From Dehalococcoidia bacterium (lineage in GTDB: Bacteria > Chloroflexota > Dehalococcoidia > JACPQF01), in contig JAUSEJ010000350.1 in NCBI GenBank assembly GCA_030650265.1, positions 1 to 38,784 on the forward strand: a DNA stretch of 38,784 nt, written 5' to 3'. How positions within the stretch are numbered: the first letter of the stretch is position 1; each line of letters opens with the position of its first letter. Shown in pieces: positions 29,166-36,964 of the stretch. The notes under the pieces are model-generated. The model was not told the DNA's origin. It searched no databases and saw only the letters and a program-made list of their open reading frames with translations. Made by a program: the position numbers and the translations under genes.

Positions 29166-29194
29166 ATCTTATCACGAAGGCAGGGGCATAGCAA
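29166..29194 (-). promoter_or_regulatory. Extended -10 promoter of HNH gene 2
   Basis: The minus strand reads TTGCTA (29194-29189), a 17-base spacer ending TGA, and TAAGAT (29171-29166). The -35 touches the start codon of the plus-strand gene at 29194. Confidence 0.55.
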
Positions 29195-30504
29195 TGCAAA
29201 GATTTCAATGTAGGCACCAGAGCGCTAGGGCCGTCGAGGGGACCAAGTTCCAACTTGGCACGGTAAGCACTATGAACGGCTCGAATATCCGCTCGAACGA
29301 CCTTCTGGCATATCCGGATGACCACTGGAACGATGGTGAGTGTTTCGTCTACAGCGGGACAGGGGCGGGTGGAAGCAGGATTGTCTCCGACTTCGCTGCT
29401 ACCCTCGGGGAAGTAACGCCCTTCGCCGCGTGGGACACAGCGCCAGTAGCTACCGACCTCTTCGAGATGCACCAACATGACGAGTGGCGGGCGGACGACT
29501 ACAACAAGGCGATTGACTTGGCGATACTGGCTGCCAAGGACACCTATCTAACGGACAAGATCGACACGACCTTGACCATGCAGGGGGTTCGGTTCGAGTA
29601 CCCTATCCCTTCCGGCTTCCGATACGTTGGCGCTGTCCACATGGACACGATGCTCAACGGCTCTGACTATTGGGGGTCGGACAATTTCGATGCTGACCAG
29701 GCGCTCTTCGATACCAGCGCCACCACGAAACTTTCCCAGGCGTTTGTCCCTGCTGCCAACGATGTACCAAGCGGGCGATGGGTTGGCTCTGTGAGACTCT
29801 TCCTTCGGCTCGTAGGGTCCATGAGCACGGCCAGAACGCTGACGCTCAAGATCGAGACGGATACCGCCGGTGCACCCTCCGGAACCCAAGTCACCAACGC
29901 CTCGGCAACGCTCCTGACGTCCAGCGTCCCCGGCGGTTACGGGTACTGCGACTTCGCCTTCACGAACCCCGTGTGGCTCACTGGCGATACGACATACCAC
30001 CTGGTCCTGAGCATTTCCGGCACGGCTGACTCGACGAACTACATCGCCTGGGGAAGAGACGATTCGACATCTTACGGCAGTGGGGCCGCGGCTAAATACA
30101 GCGGGGCCGCGTGGAGCACCATAGCCAGCGCTGCATTGATCTTCACCCTGGGGAATCCGGCGAGCACGGCACGGTTTGCTCAACTGGCCGCGGACGATTG
30201 GGACGTAATCCGCAGCGACAAACTGCTCTGGATACGGCGTCCTACCGAAGGGCGGGCCATCCGCATCCTCGGCCAGGGACAGGCCACGGCGTTGACCGCC
30301 GATACCGACACTATCCCGATCAATGAGGAATACGTGGTAGCCAAAGCATCGGCTATCATGCTGTCCGGACACGCGTCGGGACCCCAGTTGGACCTCGAAT
30401 CCCGCTTGCAGAGGGCCACCTTCTATGAAAACTTGGCTGGGATGTACAAGGCCAAGATGCGGGTGACTCCGCGTCCGAACAGCAGGATTGTGGACGCTCG
30501 TTAA
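29194..30504 (+). CDS. Tail-associated protein with a carbohydrate-binding-like jelly roll
   Basis: The 436-residue product starts at ATG 29194 behind AGGGG. The N-terminal region (FQLGTVSTMNGSNIRSND) is unassigned. A middle domain (about residues 165-325) has the pattern LSQAFVPAA, GSVRLFLRLVG, TLKIETDTAGAPSGTQV and WLTGDTTYHLVLS. It resembles choice-of-anchor R-type or carbohydrate-binding beta-sandwich domains. The C-terminal part is helical, with a LESRLQRATFYENLAGMY stretch. Likely a tail or connector protein that carries a binding domain. Confidence 0.7.
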   Translation: MQRFQCRHQSARAVEGTKFQLGTVSTMNGSNIRSNDLLAYPDDHWNDGECFVYSGTGAGGSRIVSDFAATLGEVTPFAAWDTAPVATDLFEMHQHDEWRADDYNKAIDLAILAAKDTYLTDKIDTTLTMQGVRFEYPIPSGFRYVGAVHMDTMLNGSDYWGSDNFDADQALFDTSATTKLSQAFVPAANDVPSGRWVGSVRLFLRLVGSMSTARTLTLKIETDTAGAPSGTQVTNASATLLTSSVPGGYGYCDFAFTNPVWLTGDTTYHLVLSISGTADSTNYIAWGRDDSTSYGSGAAAKYSGAAWSTIASAALIFTLGNPASTARFAQLAADDWDVIRSDKLLWIRRPTEGRAIRILGQGQATALTADTDTIPINEEYVVAKASAIMLSGHASGPQLDLESRLQRATFYENLAGMYKAKMRVTPRPNSRIVDAR

Positions 30505-32397
30505 ATGGAGAAGGTCGTTGACACTGCCGAGGTGTCACTTTTTGGAACACGCTACCAAGTGGTCCGAGGCGTCCGCCCTTTCCTCCTAAATCAAAGTATC
30601 GCACAGATAACCACCGGCGAAGGGGACCCCACCAAAGAGGAAAAGGCCAGCAAGTGGAATATCCACAACGTCGCTGGGGGCTTCGGGCGATACAGGCTTC
30701 GGATTGGCCAGGGGGACACGCCAGACAAGTTTTGGGACAGCGGGTGCCGGACTGACGTAGCCGGCGAGATCACCCTCCCGTCACTTGCCACCGAGGGCGT
30801 TGCGATGGGGGCCACGGTCACGGCCATCTGCGTGGGCTTCGGCGGATATGATTACTTCTTCGCCGGGACGGTAATTCGGCGGTTCGACGGCACCAACTAC
30901 CAATTCTATTGTACCGCTCACAGCGCATGGGAGACTCACCCCGTAACAGCGACGCACACCGCCCAAGTTGCGCCGGCTACGGTAGTCTCAGCCACTGTCT
31001 ACAATGGGCGACTCTACATCTGGTGTACGAGCGATTATCAGGTCTACGACGGCACCACCACATGGCTCAGCGGGGCCGGTCATGGCGGGGCCATCCTGGG
31101 CACCTTCGGCATCGAGTGGGATGGGAACCTCGTTAAGGTCACGGCTACAGGCATCCTCACCAAGAGCACCAACCCGGAGAGCGCGACGCCCACCTGGACT
31201 GCCGTGTCAACCATCTATGATGCTGTCCCTACCGGACTGGCCGTATACGAGGATGGGAACGGAGACCCCGCTGTCCACATCGGCACGGTGAAGGGACCCT
31301 ACATCCTCGATTACGCCGCGGGCAAAGTCTACCGGCTTCAGGTGCGCTTTTCTGACTCTCACGCCGACAACTGCAGGGGCATAATGACGTGGAACGGGTC
31401 TTTGATCTTCGGCAAGGGCGGGCACGTCCGGCAGTACCAGGGTGGCGGGGTGGCGCAGATCCAAGACATGGGGCCAAACCAGGACGACGGACTGATAGCT
31501 GCCAAGGTTGGGCGGGTGGTGGCGTTGGAAGCCTCGATGGAGCACATGCTACTGGCAGCCATCGACGCCGGGACGGGCACCAGCACCGTAATGAAGTGGC
31601 GGGGCCAGGGCTGGCATTCTTGTGTCGAAGCGGACACCGCCAACGAGAGCATTCGCGCCGTGGGATTCAGCAACATCACGAGCACGCCAAGGCTATGGTT
31701 TGGGCAAGGAAGCTCGGTCTGGTGGGTCCCGCTCTACGACACGACCGACAACCCCCGGCAGCAACCGAGTAGCACCTACCGGGCCGCGGCTGACCACGTG
31801 ACGGCCTGGTTTGACCTTGGCGCTGCCAGGGGCACGGCAATCGACATGAGGCTGCGCTGTCAGTCAGTGTCGGCTACAGAGACAATCACGATCTACTACG
31901 CCACCAACGACGTCGACGCCAGTTGGAACCTACTTGGTGTTGTCCCCCGGAACGGACGCTCGACTCTCAAGTTTGCCATGACCGGCAAGGACTTCTACTC
32001 TATCCGGTTCAAGTTCTCTTTTGCCAGAGGGACAACGAACACAAATGCCCCGCGACTGCTGGCAGCGACACTTCGTTGGGCCCCGACGCCACTCGCCTTG
32101 TGGGGGTTCTCCTTCGAGGTCAACACGGCAGAGAACTACAAGGGGAAGACTTCGGCTGAACTGGTCGCAGCCTTGGAGGACGCGGCCGGCTCGACCATGG
32201 GTGTCTTCTCATTCCGACCCAACGACGACCGATACATCAAGGTCGAGCAGGCGCAAGCGTTGGAGGGCACCGGGCATGACTACCGCGGCCGTTGGGCCGT
32301 CACAGTATCGGAGTTGATCGCCGTGGAAGGAGTGTTGGGCGGGTACTTCAAGTGGGATGGACTGACCAAGTGGGACGGCTTGCACATATGGAAGTAA
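30505..32397 (+). CDS. Large beta-propeller-like tail protein
   Basis: The 630-residue product starts on the base after the previous stop. It is beta-rich with repeated WNG/YNGRLYIW, WDGNLVKV and WNGSLIFGKGG segments, each typical of blade-type repeats. A C-terminal jelly-roll-like region (AWFDLGAARGTAIDMRLRC, YSIRFKFSFARGTT) follows. Size and position suit a tail nozzle or receptor-binding hub of a short-tailed phage, comparable in place to tail tubular proteins, though similarity cannot be shown here. Confidence 0.7.
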   Translation: MEKVVDTAEVSLFGTRYQVVRGVRPFLLNQSIAQITTGEGDPTKEEKASKWNIHNVAGGFGRYRLRIGQGDTPDKFWDSGCRTDVAGEITLPSLATEGVAMGATVTAICVGFGGYDYFFAGTVIRRFDGTNYQFYCTAHSAWETHPVTATHTAQVAPATVVSATVYNGRLYIWCTSDYQVYDGTTTWLSGAGHGGAILGTFGIEWDGNLVKVTATGILTKSTNPESATPTWTAVSTIYDAVPTGLAVYEDGNGDPAVHIGTVKGPYILDYAAGKVYRLQVRFSDSHADNCRGIMTWNGSLIFGKGGHVRQYQGGGVAQIQDMGPNQDDGLIAAKVGRVVALEASMEHMLLAAIDAGTGTSTVMKWRGQGWHSCVEADTANESIRAVGFSNITSTPRLWFGQGSSVWWVPLYDTTDNPRQQPSSTYRAAADHVTAWFDLGAARGTAIDMRLRCQSVSATETITIYYATNDVDASWNLLGVVPRNGRSTLKFAMTGKDFYSIRFKFSFARGTTNTNAPRLLAATLRWAPTPLALWGFSFEVNTAENYKGKTSAELVAALEDAAGSTMGVFSFRPNDDRYIKVEQAQALEGTGHDYRGRWAVTVSELIAVEGVLGGYFKWDGLTKWDGLHIWK

Positions 32398-32401
32398 TTT
32401 C

Positions 32402-32881
32402 ATGGCTGTTCTAGCACGACTGCCGAAGTCCCCTACCCTGCCGAAGCTTCCCGGCTTGCCGAAGGCTGGCGGACTAACCATGGCCCCGCCGTCTCCCGTC
32501 AAGGACGAGAAATCGGGACCGCCAGAGGCGCCGTCCACATGGTCGGGGTCAGACCTGGAGTGGATGGTCGCATGGTGGCTGACGCAGCACCGGATACCCT
32601 TCCAGTACCAGGCGCCTTTCCTGGGGGGGAAGGCCACGTTGGGTGGACAAGTGGTGGACTTCGTGGTCGAGGACCGTCAGCCGCCGTTATTGCTTGGCGT
32701 CCAAGGGGAATACTGGCATTACGCAGACTCGGCAAAGCGGGCAAGATCAAAGCTGGCCAAGGTAAGCCTGGAGGCCCAGGGGTTTGAAGTGGTCTACCTC
32801 CTTGGCGTAGACATCACTACCAGATTGGATTTTGCACTAACTCAGGCCCTTCGTGGGGTCCAATTGTTTTCAGACAACTAA
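32402..32881 (+). CDS. PD-(D/E)XK-like nuclease with Pro-rich N terminus
   Basis: The 159-residue product opens with LPKSPTLPKLPGLPKAGG, a Pro/Lys repeat. A small restriction-endonuclease-like fold follows: W-S-G-S-D-L-E-W-M-V-A-W-W-L, then GGQVVDFVVED with the metal-binding Asp. Next come LLLGVQGEYWHYADSAKRAR, where Q-x-E would supply the other acidic position, and an LEAQGFEVVYLLGVDI strand. This order (E, D, [QE]-x-[EK], H) matches DUF559/Vsr-type PD-(D/E)XK domains. A nuclease within the tail genes is unusual; it may be injected or act in DNA processing. Confidence 0.65.
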   Translation: MAVLARLPKSPTLPKLPGLPKAGGLTMAPPSPVKDEKSGPPEAPSTWSGSDLEWMVAWWLTQHRIPFQYQAPFLGGKATLGGQVVDFVVEDRQPPLLLGVQGEYWHYADSAKRARSKLAKVSLEAQGFEVVYLLGVDITTRLDFALTQALRGVQLFSDN

Positions 32882-32893
32882 GGGGGAACAGAA

Positions 32894-33832
32894 ATGACAC
32901 TAAATTCGGCGGCGGTCAGTGCAACAGACGATGCCCAAGCATCACAGATGAATAATCTTCGCAACGATGTAATCCAGCACACGCACGAGGGGACGGACAC
33001 GGCGTACCTGACCGCGGACGCCATCAAGACCGTTACGGAGTCGCGTACGCTCTCCCTGCCAACGGGGGCCACAGACACAATCGTGACTCTTACCGCCGCG
33101 CAGACCCTCACCAACAAGACGCTGACCAGTCCAGTGATCAACACGCCGACAGGTATCGTCGTTGGTGATGTGTCAGGTGCAGCTCCTCTCGCCAGTCCCA
33201 CATTTACGGGCACAGTGATATTCCCAGATTCTGGGCGTATCACCTCCACAGGGTTTTACCCCGGCAACCAGACCACCCGCTACATCTCCGATGATGGCAG
33301 CTACACGACTGTCAGCGGCGGCTTGTGGGCATATGACACGCTGAGGGTTACGGGCGTGAGCAACAATGGAATCATTCTGCGCCAGAATACCACTACTGAT
33401 AGATTCAAGCTCTTTGTTGGCAACGGCACAACCTACACCGCTGACGACAACTATATTATCAATAACGGCACTGCTCTGCATATCATATGTAACGGCGACC
33501 TAACTACGCAATCACTGCTAGTGAACGCCACAGGGGTCAAAGTTCTCAGTGGGTACTCTACCGGCACAGTCGGGGCGCTGGACGATCACGACGATGCGAT
33601 GGTGCTCCACCGTGGCATGTCCAAGGCTGACCCATCGGCATTGCTCGCGGTAGGAGCTCTTGAAAAGCACGACAATGACCTCATGTGGGATTTTGAGACT
33701 ACCGTCATGCTCCTGGGTGGTGGCATCTATCAGACCCGGAAACGAGTAGACGATAACCACGAGTATGCCCTGGCACTGGAGCGCCGGGTGGCCGAGCTGG
33801 AAGCAAGACAAGTTGTGGGGATCAAACAATGA
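32894..33832 (+). CDS. Tail fibre or spike protein
   Basis: The 312-residue product is Thr/Ser/Asn/Gly-rich. It contains AAQTLTNKTLTSPVINTPT and APLASPTFTGTV, the repetitive pattern of phage tail fibres. A short C-terminal coiled coil (EYALALERRVAELEARQ) could drive trimer formation. AGGGGGAA precedes ATG 32894. It is likely the receptor-contacting fibre; the specificity-determining region would be residues 110-240. Confidence 0.78.
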   Translation: MTLNSAAVSATDDAQASQMNNLRNDVIQHTHEGTDTAYLTADAIKTVTESRTLSLPTGATDTIVTLTAAQTLTNKTLTSPVINTPTGIVVGDVSGAAPLASPTFTGTVIFPDSGRITSTGFYPGNQTTRYISDDGSYTTVSGGLWAYDTLRVTGVSNNGIILRQNTTTDRFKLFVGNGTTYTADDNYIINNGTALHIICNGDLTTQSLLVNATGVKVLSGYSTGTVGALDDHDDAMVLHRGMSKADPSALLAVGALEKHDNDLMWDFETTVMLLGGGIYQTRKRVDDNHEYALALERRVAELEARQVVGIKQ

Positions 33833-33842
33833 GGGAAGGCAA

Positions 33843-34163
33843 ATGGAAATCCAGGTAGCACTAATCACGGGGGGCACTGCTGTAGTCGCGGCGATCATCG
33901 GGTGGTTCGCTCAGATAGCAGTCGTCTCGCTTAAGGGGAATAGAAGTCCCGCATTTCCGACCAACGGGAGCCTGACAAGCGTGATAGACGGAAGGATCGG
34001 AATCCACACCACAACGTGTGCCAACCTGCGGACTATCTTAGATACACTGGCAGAGATGCGGGAGGACATGAAGGAACACCTGAAGGAACACAGATTAAAC
34101 GCTGAACTGTCAAGATCACAATGGCATAATCCAACAAGAAGTGACTACTCAAGACCGGAATAG
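33843..34163 (+). CDS. Membrane-anchored coiled-coil protein, C terminus altered by HNH insertion
   Basis: The 106-residue product has an N-terminal membrane segment (LITGGTAVVAAIIGWFAQIAVV). A soluble, helical C terminus includes LAEMREDMKEHLKEHR. The KEHLKEHR codons recur at 34857, beyond HNH gene 3, where they continue EQADRQL to a stop. The present C terminus (after R at 34094) is therefore probably element-derived. In position it resembles spanin-like or holin-partner proteins before the holin gene, but no lipobox is seen. Confidence 0.65.
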   Translation: MEIQVALITGGTAVVAAIIGWFAQIAVVSLKGNRSPAFPTNGSLTSVIDGRIGIHTTTCANLRTILDTLAEMREDMKEHLKEHRLNAELSRSQWHNPTRSDYSRPE

Positions 34164-34185
34164 CCAAACTTGCAACTCAACAAAA

Positions 34186-34806
34186 CTAAAGGAGATAAGA
34201 TGAAGCAACCCTTCGCTTTTGATCGTACACCTTCTTCTGTGCGAGACGCTCTTCACGATGCGCCAAATAGTACTTTTTGTCCCTCACTCTTATCTGCTCC
34301 TTGTGGGCAGCATTGTACACTTTATTCTTCCCCGTTATTTGATCCTTATGAGTAGCATAATATTGCCTCTTCTGAGCAATTATCTGGTCCGTATGGGTTT
34401 CGTAATACTCCTTACCCCTCAGGGGCTGACATAACTTACATGATCCAATTGAAGACAGGTTATCAGGCGTTCTCTCGTGACCATTCAGGCAGTGGGTCTT
34501 TTTGTGTAAGCTTCTATGATCGCTGATCATGGTTGGTTTCAGGTGCCCAGGATTCACGCAGGCTCTGACTTCACAGAGATGATGAAGGTGCTTGGAGGTG
34601 AGGCCATTTACAAGGGTATAAGAATAGCGGTGCGCCCAGATTGCGTTCCTATTTACAAAAACCCTTCCATAACCATCTCTACTTTTACACCCTGTCCAGA
34701 GCCAACAGGGGCCAAGGTCGGAATGGTTCTTAGGGATAGGTCCGTTGAAGTCAACATGACTAAAGAATCGTTCGGGGTCATTTAGATGGTGTCGTGTCGT
34801 GATAAT
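34186..34806 (-). CDS. HNH endonuclease 3, no canonical start, with 15-residue repeats
   Basis: The frame holds DPERFFSHVDFNGPIP, CWLWTGCKSRDGYGRV and the HNH core LHHLCEVRACVNPGHL. A zinc knuckle (CLNGH with CKLC) follows. Four tandem 15-residue repeats (YYxTHxDQI pattern) then run toward the end, starting at YYETHTDQI. The HNH motif lies upstream of the only in-frame ATG. The open frame begins after a TAG and offers ATT 34806, ATC 34803 or ACG 34800 directly behind a perfect AGGAGG. Non-AUG initiation or loss of the start are the options. It has split the gene at 33843. Confidence 0.75.
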   Translation of the reverse strand: MITTRHHLNDPERFFSHVDFNGPIPKNHSDLGPCWLWTGCKSRDGYGRVFVNRNAIWAHRYSYTLVNGLTSKHLHHLCEVRACVNPGHLKPTMISDHRSLHKKTHCLNGHERTPDNLSSIGSCKLCQPLRGKEYYETHTDQIIAQKRQYYATHKDQITGKNKVYNAAHKEQIRVRDKKYYLAHREERLAQKKVYDQKRRVASSYLL

Positions 34807-34829
34807 CCTCCTATACTTAAGATAAGACT

Positions 34830-34858
34830 ATTGTAGCATAAACATAGAAGTTTTGCAA
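34830..34858 (-). promoter_or_regulatory. Extended -10 promoter of HNH gene 3
   Basis: The minus strand reads TTGCAA (34858-34853), a 17-base spacer ending TGC, and TACAAT (34835-34830). The first two bases of the -35 belong to the duplicated remnant of the split gene. Confidence 0.6.
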
Positions 34859-34904
34859 GGAGCATCTGAAGGAACACCGGGAGCAAGCAGATCGACAATT
34901 GTAA
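34857..34904 (+). pseudogene. Displaced 3' end of the gene at 33843
   Basis: The bases encode KEHLKEHREQADRQL and a stop. The first eight residues equal those encoded at 34071-34094 of the upstream gene, with 19 of 21 bases identical over KEHLKEH. There is no start codon. The fragment looks like the original C terminus left behind when the HNH element entered. Confidence 0.65.
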
Positions 34905-34922
34905 AATAGAAGGGAGAGAATC

Positions 34923-35243
34923 ATGGATACCCAAAACGCGTTCGGACTTTTGCTTGCCGGCGTGGTAGCGCCTTTCGTGGTCCTGCTAATCCGCCGCCTC
35001 GGGATCGACGTGCAGGACCAAATGGCGCAGCTCCTGGCGCTTGGGGTGTCGGCAGTGCTGGCTGTGGGAGCCATCTACGCCACGGGGGGCTTCCCGGCCG
35101 GCCAAACGGTAGCCGTGGAGATTTCGGCAGTGCTGGGATTGGCTCAGTTGATCTACAGATTGGCAATCAAGCCAGTTATGGACCCCCCCATGCCTGCGCC
35201 CGCGATGGTGCCCCCGACCAACGGACCGCAGCGGATACCGTAA
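34923..35243 (+). CDS. Holin-like membrane protein
   Basis: The 106-residue product has three hydrophobic segments (about residues 6-22, 38-54 and 62-82): LLLAGVVAPFVVLLI, LLALGVSAVLAVGAIYA and VEISAVLGLAQLIYRLAI. A Pro-rich tail follows. The size and span number fit class I holins, and it lies before the lysis enzymes, although a terminator and a promoter separate them. AGGGAGAG precedes ATG 34923. Confidence 0.65.
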   Translation: MDTQNAFGLLLAGVVAPFVVLLIRRLGIDVQDQMAQLLALGVSAVLAVGAIYATGGFPAGQTVAVEISAVLGLAQLIYRLAIKPVMDPPMPAPAMVPPTNGPQRIP

Positions 35244-35269
35244 CGTCATACTCGCCGTGGTTTCGATGT

Positions 35270-35824
35270 TCATTCGGTAGCCCGTCGCTTACGCCTCCAG
35301 TCACGCAGGTAGGCAGCACAGTGGTCATTGTGCGTTGATCTCCATGCTTTGTTTGATGCCTTCTTCTCCATCGGGGTCAAAGGGTGGGCTGCCCTATATG
35401 CCTTCATAGATTCACGAGAGCACGCTAGGCATCTTACTGCGCCAGACGAGGTCCTGCTGATATTCGCCGGGGTTAGTGCATGACCGTGACAGCACTCCGT
35501 CTCGGGATGACTATGCCCATGCCCGTGAGCGTACTTATGTTCAGAACGGGTAAGTGGTTTTAGGTGTAGCGGATTAACACATAATGGCTTTTCACAGAGA
35601 TGGTGAATGTCAATGCCTTTAAGGATAGGGCCATGGTGAAGTTCCCATGAGAACCGATAGGCAGCTACCACAAACTGACCGCAGCCTCTCCCTTTATGAA
35701 TCCCTCCAGTCCAAAGCCAGCACGGCCCCAACTCAGGACATTTTTCAGGGACAGGACCAGATTTGTCTATCCGTGACCAGAAACGGTCTATGAGCCGTAG
35801 ATTCGTGATATACTGAGGTTGCAT
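35270..35824 (-). CDS. HNH endonuclease 4
   Basis: The 184-residue product starts at ATG 35824 behind AAAGGA. It shows RFWSRIDKSGPVP, CWLWTGGIHKGRG and FSWELHHGPIL, then the HNH core IHHLCEKPLCVNPLHLKPLT. A zinc knuckle (CCHGHALTPAN with CLACSRE) and a basic C terminus (YLRDWRRKRRATE) follow. It lies convergent to the holin-like gene. Its promoter and leader hairpin match the arrangement of HNH gene 2. The longer open frame to 36190 runs through the leader and is not used. Confidence 0.85.
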   Translation of the reverse strand: MQPQYITNLRLIDRFWSRIDKSGPVPEKCPELGPCWLWTGGIHKGRGCGQFVVAAYRFSWELHHGPILKGIDIHHLCEKPLCVNPLHLKPLTRSEHKYAHGHGHSHPETECCHGHALTPANISRTSSGAVRCLACSRESMKAYRAAHPLTPMEKKASNKAWRSTHNDHCAAYLRDWRRKRRATE

Positions 35825-35840
35825 CGAAACCGTCCTTTCG

Positions 35841-35880
35841 GTGTCACGCTCCCGGATGTTTCCGCATCGCGGGAGCACTT
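35841..35880 (-). ncRNA. Leader hairpin of HNH gene 4
   Basis: The same 7-bp outer stem as at 29115-29154 (GCTCCCG/CGGGAGC) and the same loop CGGAAA, but here the inner stem is GATG/CATC. It lies 16 bases before ATG 35824 and begins about 10 bases after the -10 hexamer, so it is at the very 5' end of the mRNA. Confidence 0.7.
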
Positions 35881-35890
35881 GCTTTCCTTC

Positions 35891-35919
35891 ATTATACCAT
35901 GTATTGTAAAAGTTACCAA
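35891..35919 (-). promoter_or_regulatory. Extended -10 promoter of HNH gene 4
   Basis: The minus strand reads TTGGTA (35919-35914), a 17-base spacer ending TGG, and perfect TATAAT (35896-35891). Confidence 0.7.
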
Positions 35920-35935
35920 CCTCCTTCCAGCTTTG

Positions 35936-35972
35936 CCGAAGGCCCCGTCTCCACCGGGGCTTTCGGTTTGTT
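35936..35972 (+). terminator. Rho-independent terminator of the structural unit
   Basis: A 12-bp stem (35936-35947 with 35955-35966, one G-T pair), a 7-base loop and then TTTGTT. It stands seven bases before the -35 of the next promoter and separates structural and lysis modules. Confidence 0.75.
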
Positions 35973-35978
35973 GGGGGC

Positions 35979-36007
35979 TTGACATAGACCTTGCCACGTG
36001 GTATCCT
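35979..36007 (+). promoter_or_regulatory. Promoter of the lysis/regulatory unit
   Basis: Perfect TTGACA (35979-35984), a 17-base spacer ending TGG, and TATCCT (36002-36007): an extended -10 type. The expected +1 is near 36014, three bases before an in-frame ATG (36017) and about 21 before the preferred start. Confidence 0.75.
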
Positions 36008-36034
36008 AAGCACAAAATGAGAAGGAGAAACAAC

Positions 36035-36280
36035 ATGGCAATTAGCCCAGAGACGGAGACCCTGCGAACCATGAACCAGACCCGCATATCCGGCGAGGAC
36101 CTGCGAAAGCAAATCTGCGACTTCCTCAACGAGAGTGTCCCCAACCTCAAGCAGGGCGTCCGGCAATACCTCAGCCGGACCGAGGTCCACGACAAGGATT
36201 TTAGCATGGCCTCCAAAATCTGGAGGGCGCTGGACGGCATCGAGGATACTGTCGAAAAGTTGGGCCAGTCGGAGTTTTGA
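36035..36280 (+). CDS. Small helical protein at the head of the lysis unit
   Basis: The 81-residue product from ATG 36035 (AGGAGA upstream) begins MAISPETETLRTMNQ and is helical, with LRKQICDFLNESVPNLKQGV. An in-frame ATG at 36017 lies near the predicted +1 and would add six residues (MRRRNN). Its stop overlaps the next start (TGATG). No family recognised. Confidence 0.6.
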   Translation: MAISPETETLRTMNQTRISGEDLRKQICDFLNESVPNLKQGVRQYLSRTEVHDKDFSMASKIWRALDGIEDTVEKLGQSEF

Positions 36281-36480
36281 TGGATAAAGATGACATCCAT
36301 TCGATCTTGGAGTTTAATCACTGGACTCACGCGGACCTTGCCCGGTACCTGCTCGTGTCGGAGTCTGCGGTCTCTCGGTGGGTGACGGGGAAACGCAAGC
36401 CCGCGCTGTACGATCACGTGCGAGCGCTGCGCATCCTGCTGGCGAGGGTAGAGAAGCATCGGAAGGCGGTGAAGGCGTGA
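36280..36480 (+). CDS. Cro/C1-type helix-turn-helix regulator
   Basis: The 66-residue product has a complete Cro/C1-type helix-turn-helix: WTHADLARYLLVSESAVSRW, followed by VTGKRKPALYDHVRALRILL. This compact DNA-binding protein may control the promoter just upstream. Overlaps with both neighbours (TGATG and GTGA) place it in the lysis unit. Confidence 0.8.
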   Translation: MDKDDIHSILEFNHWTHADLARYLLVSESAVSRWVTGKRKPALYDHVRALRILLARVEKHRKAVKA

Positions 36481-36635
36481 GCGACGTAGAGCGAATGGTC
36501 CTTGTCCCGGCCCGGCTGATCACAGAGTTGGCAGATTGGTACAACGACGACCCAACTGTCCCAGCGTTCGATAGCGCCAAGGCATCGGCGATGTGGGACG
36601 AGGTAAGGGCACTGGCGAAGGAGGCGAAGCTATGA
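36477..36635 (+). CDS. Small hypothetical protein
   Basis: A GTG start at 36477 in GTGA overlap opens a 52-residue frame (MSDVERMVLVPARLITELAD) that ends in ATGA overlap with the HExxH gene. It is helical and acidic. Longer upstream frames are antisense-type artefacts over the regulator. Function unknown. Confidence 0.55.
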   Translation: MSDVERMVLVPARLITELADWYNDDPTVPAFDSAKASAMWDEVRALAKEAKL

Positions 36636-36964
36636 CCATACCTGCCACTATCCAGGTCGGGCCGTACCGCTACTCCGTGGTCGTCGATGAGGCAGCGATC
36701 AACAAAGCCAGTATTGAGTTCGGGCACCACGTCTGCGGACACGCTGACCACTGCGCCGGGGTTTTCACGATAGCGCCTAATCTGTCGCCCGGCAAGACAG
36801 CAGAGGTTCTGCTGCACGAAGTTGTCCACGCGATAGATAATGCCAGTGGGATGCCAGCACTGAAGGAGTTCCAGGTTTCTCAGATCTCGGTATCGCTCTT
36901 GGACACGATGCGGCGCAACCCGGAGTTGGTGGATTTCCTAATGGAGAGGGAGGCGAAGTCATGA
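36632..36964 (+). CDS. HExxH metallopeptidase-like protein
   Basis: The 110-residue product has an N-terminal beta part (VGPYRYSVVVDEAAINKA), a segment with HHVCGHADHC, and the zinc-peptidase motif LLHEVVHAID (H62, E63, H66). Helices follow, as in the minimal metallopeptidase-like proteins found in many phages. Targets of these proteins are unknown. It overlaps both neighbours by ATGA. Whether it is active cannot be judged from sequence. Confidence 0.7.
   Translation: MTIPATIQVGPYRYSVVVDEAAINKASIEFGHHVCGHADHCAGVFTIAPNLSPGKTAEVLLHEVVHAIDNASGMPALKEFQVSQISVSLLDTMRRNPELVDFLMEREAKS

Noticed and set aside
28550..29191. 213-residue plus-strand frame starting at TAAATG after the gene at 28187
   Set aside because: It lies wholly antisense to HNH gene 2 and ends just before the next gene. 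Its first codons might be the old start of the interrupted gene, but the rest is a shadow.
29548..30372. 274-residue minus-strand frame
   Set aside because: Antisense to the jelly-roll tail protein; no ribosome site or recognisable domain.
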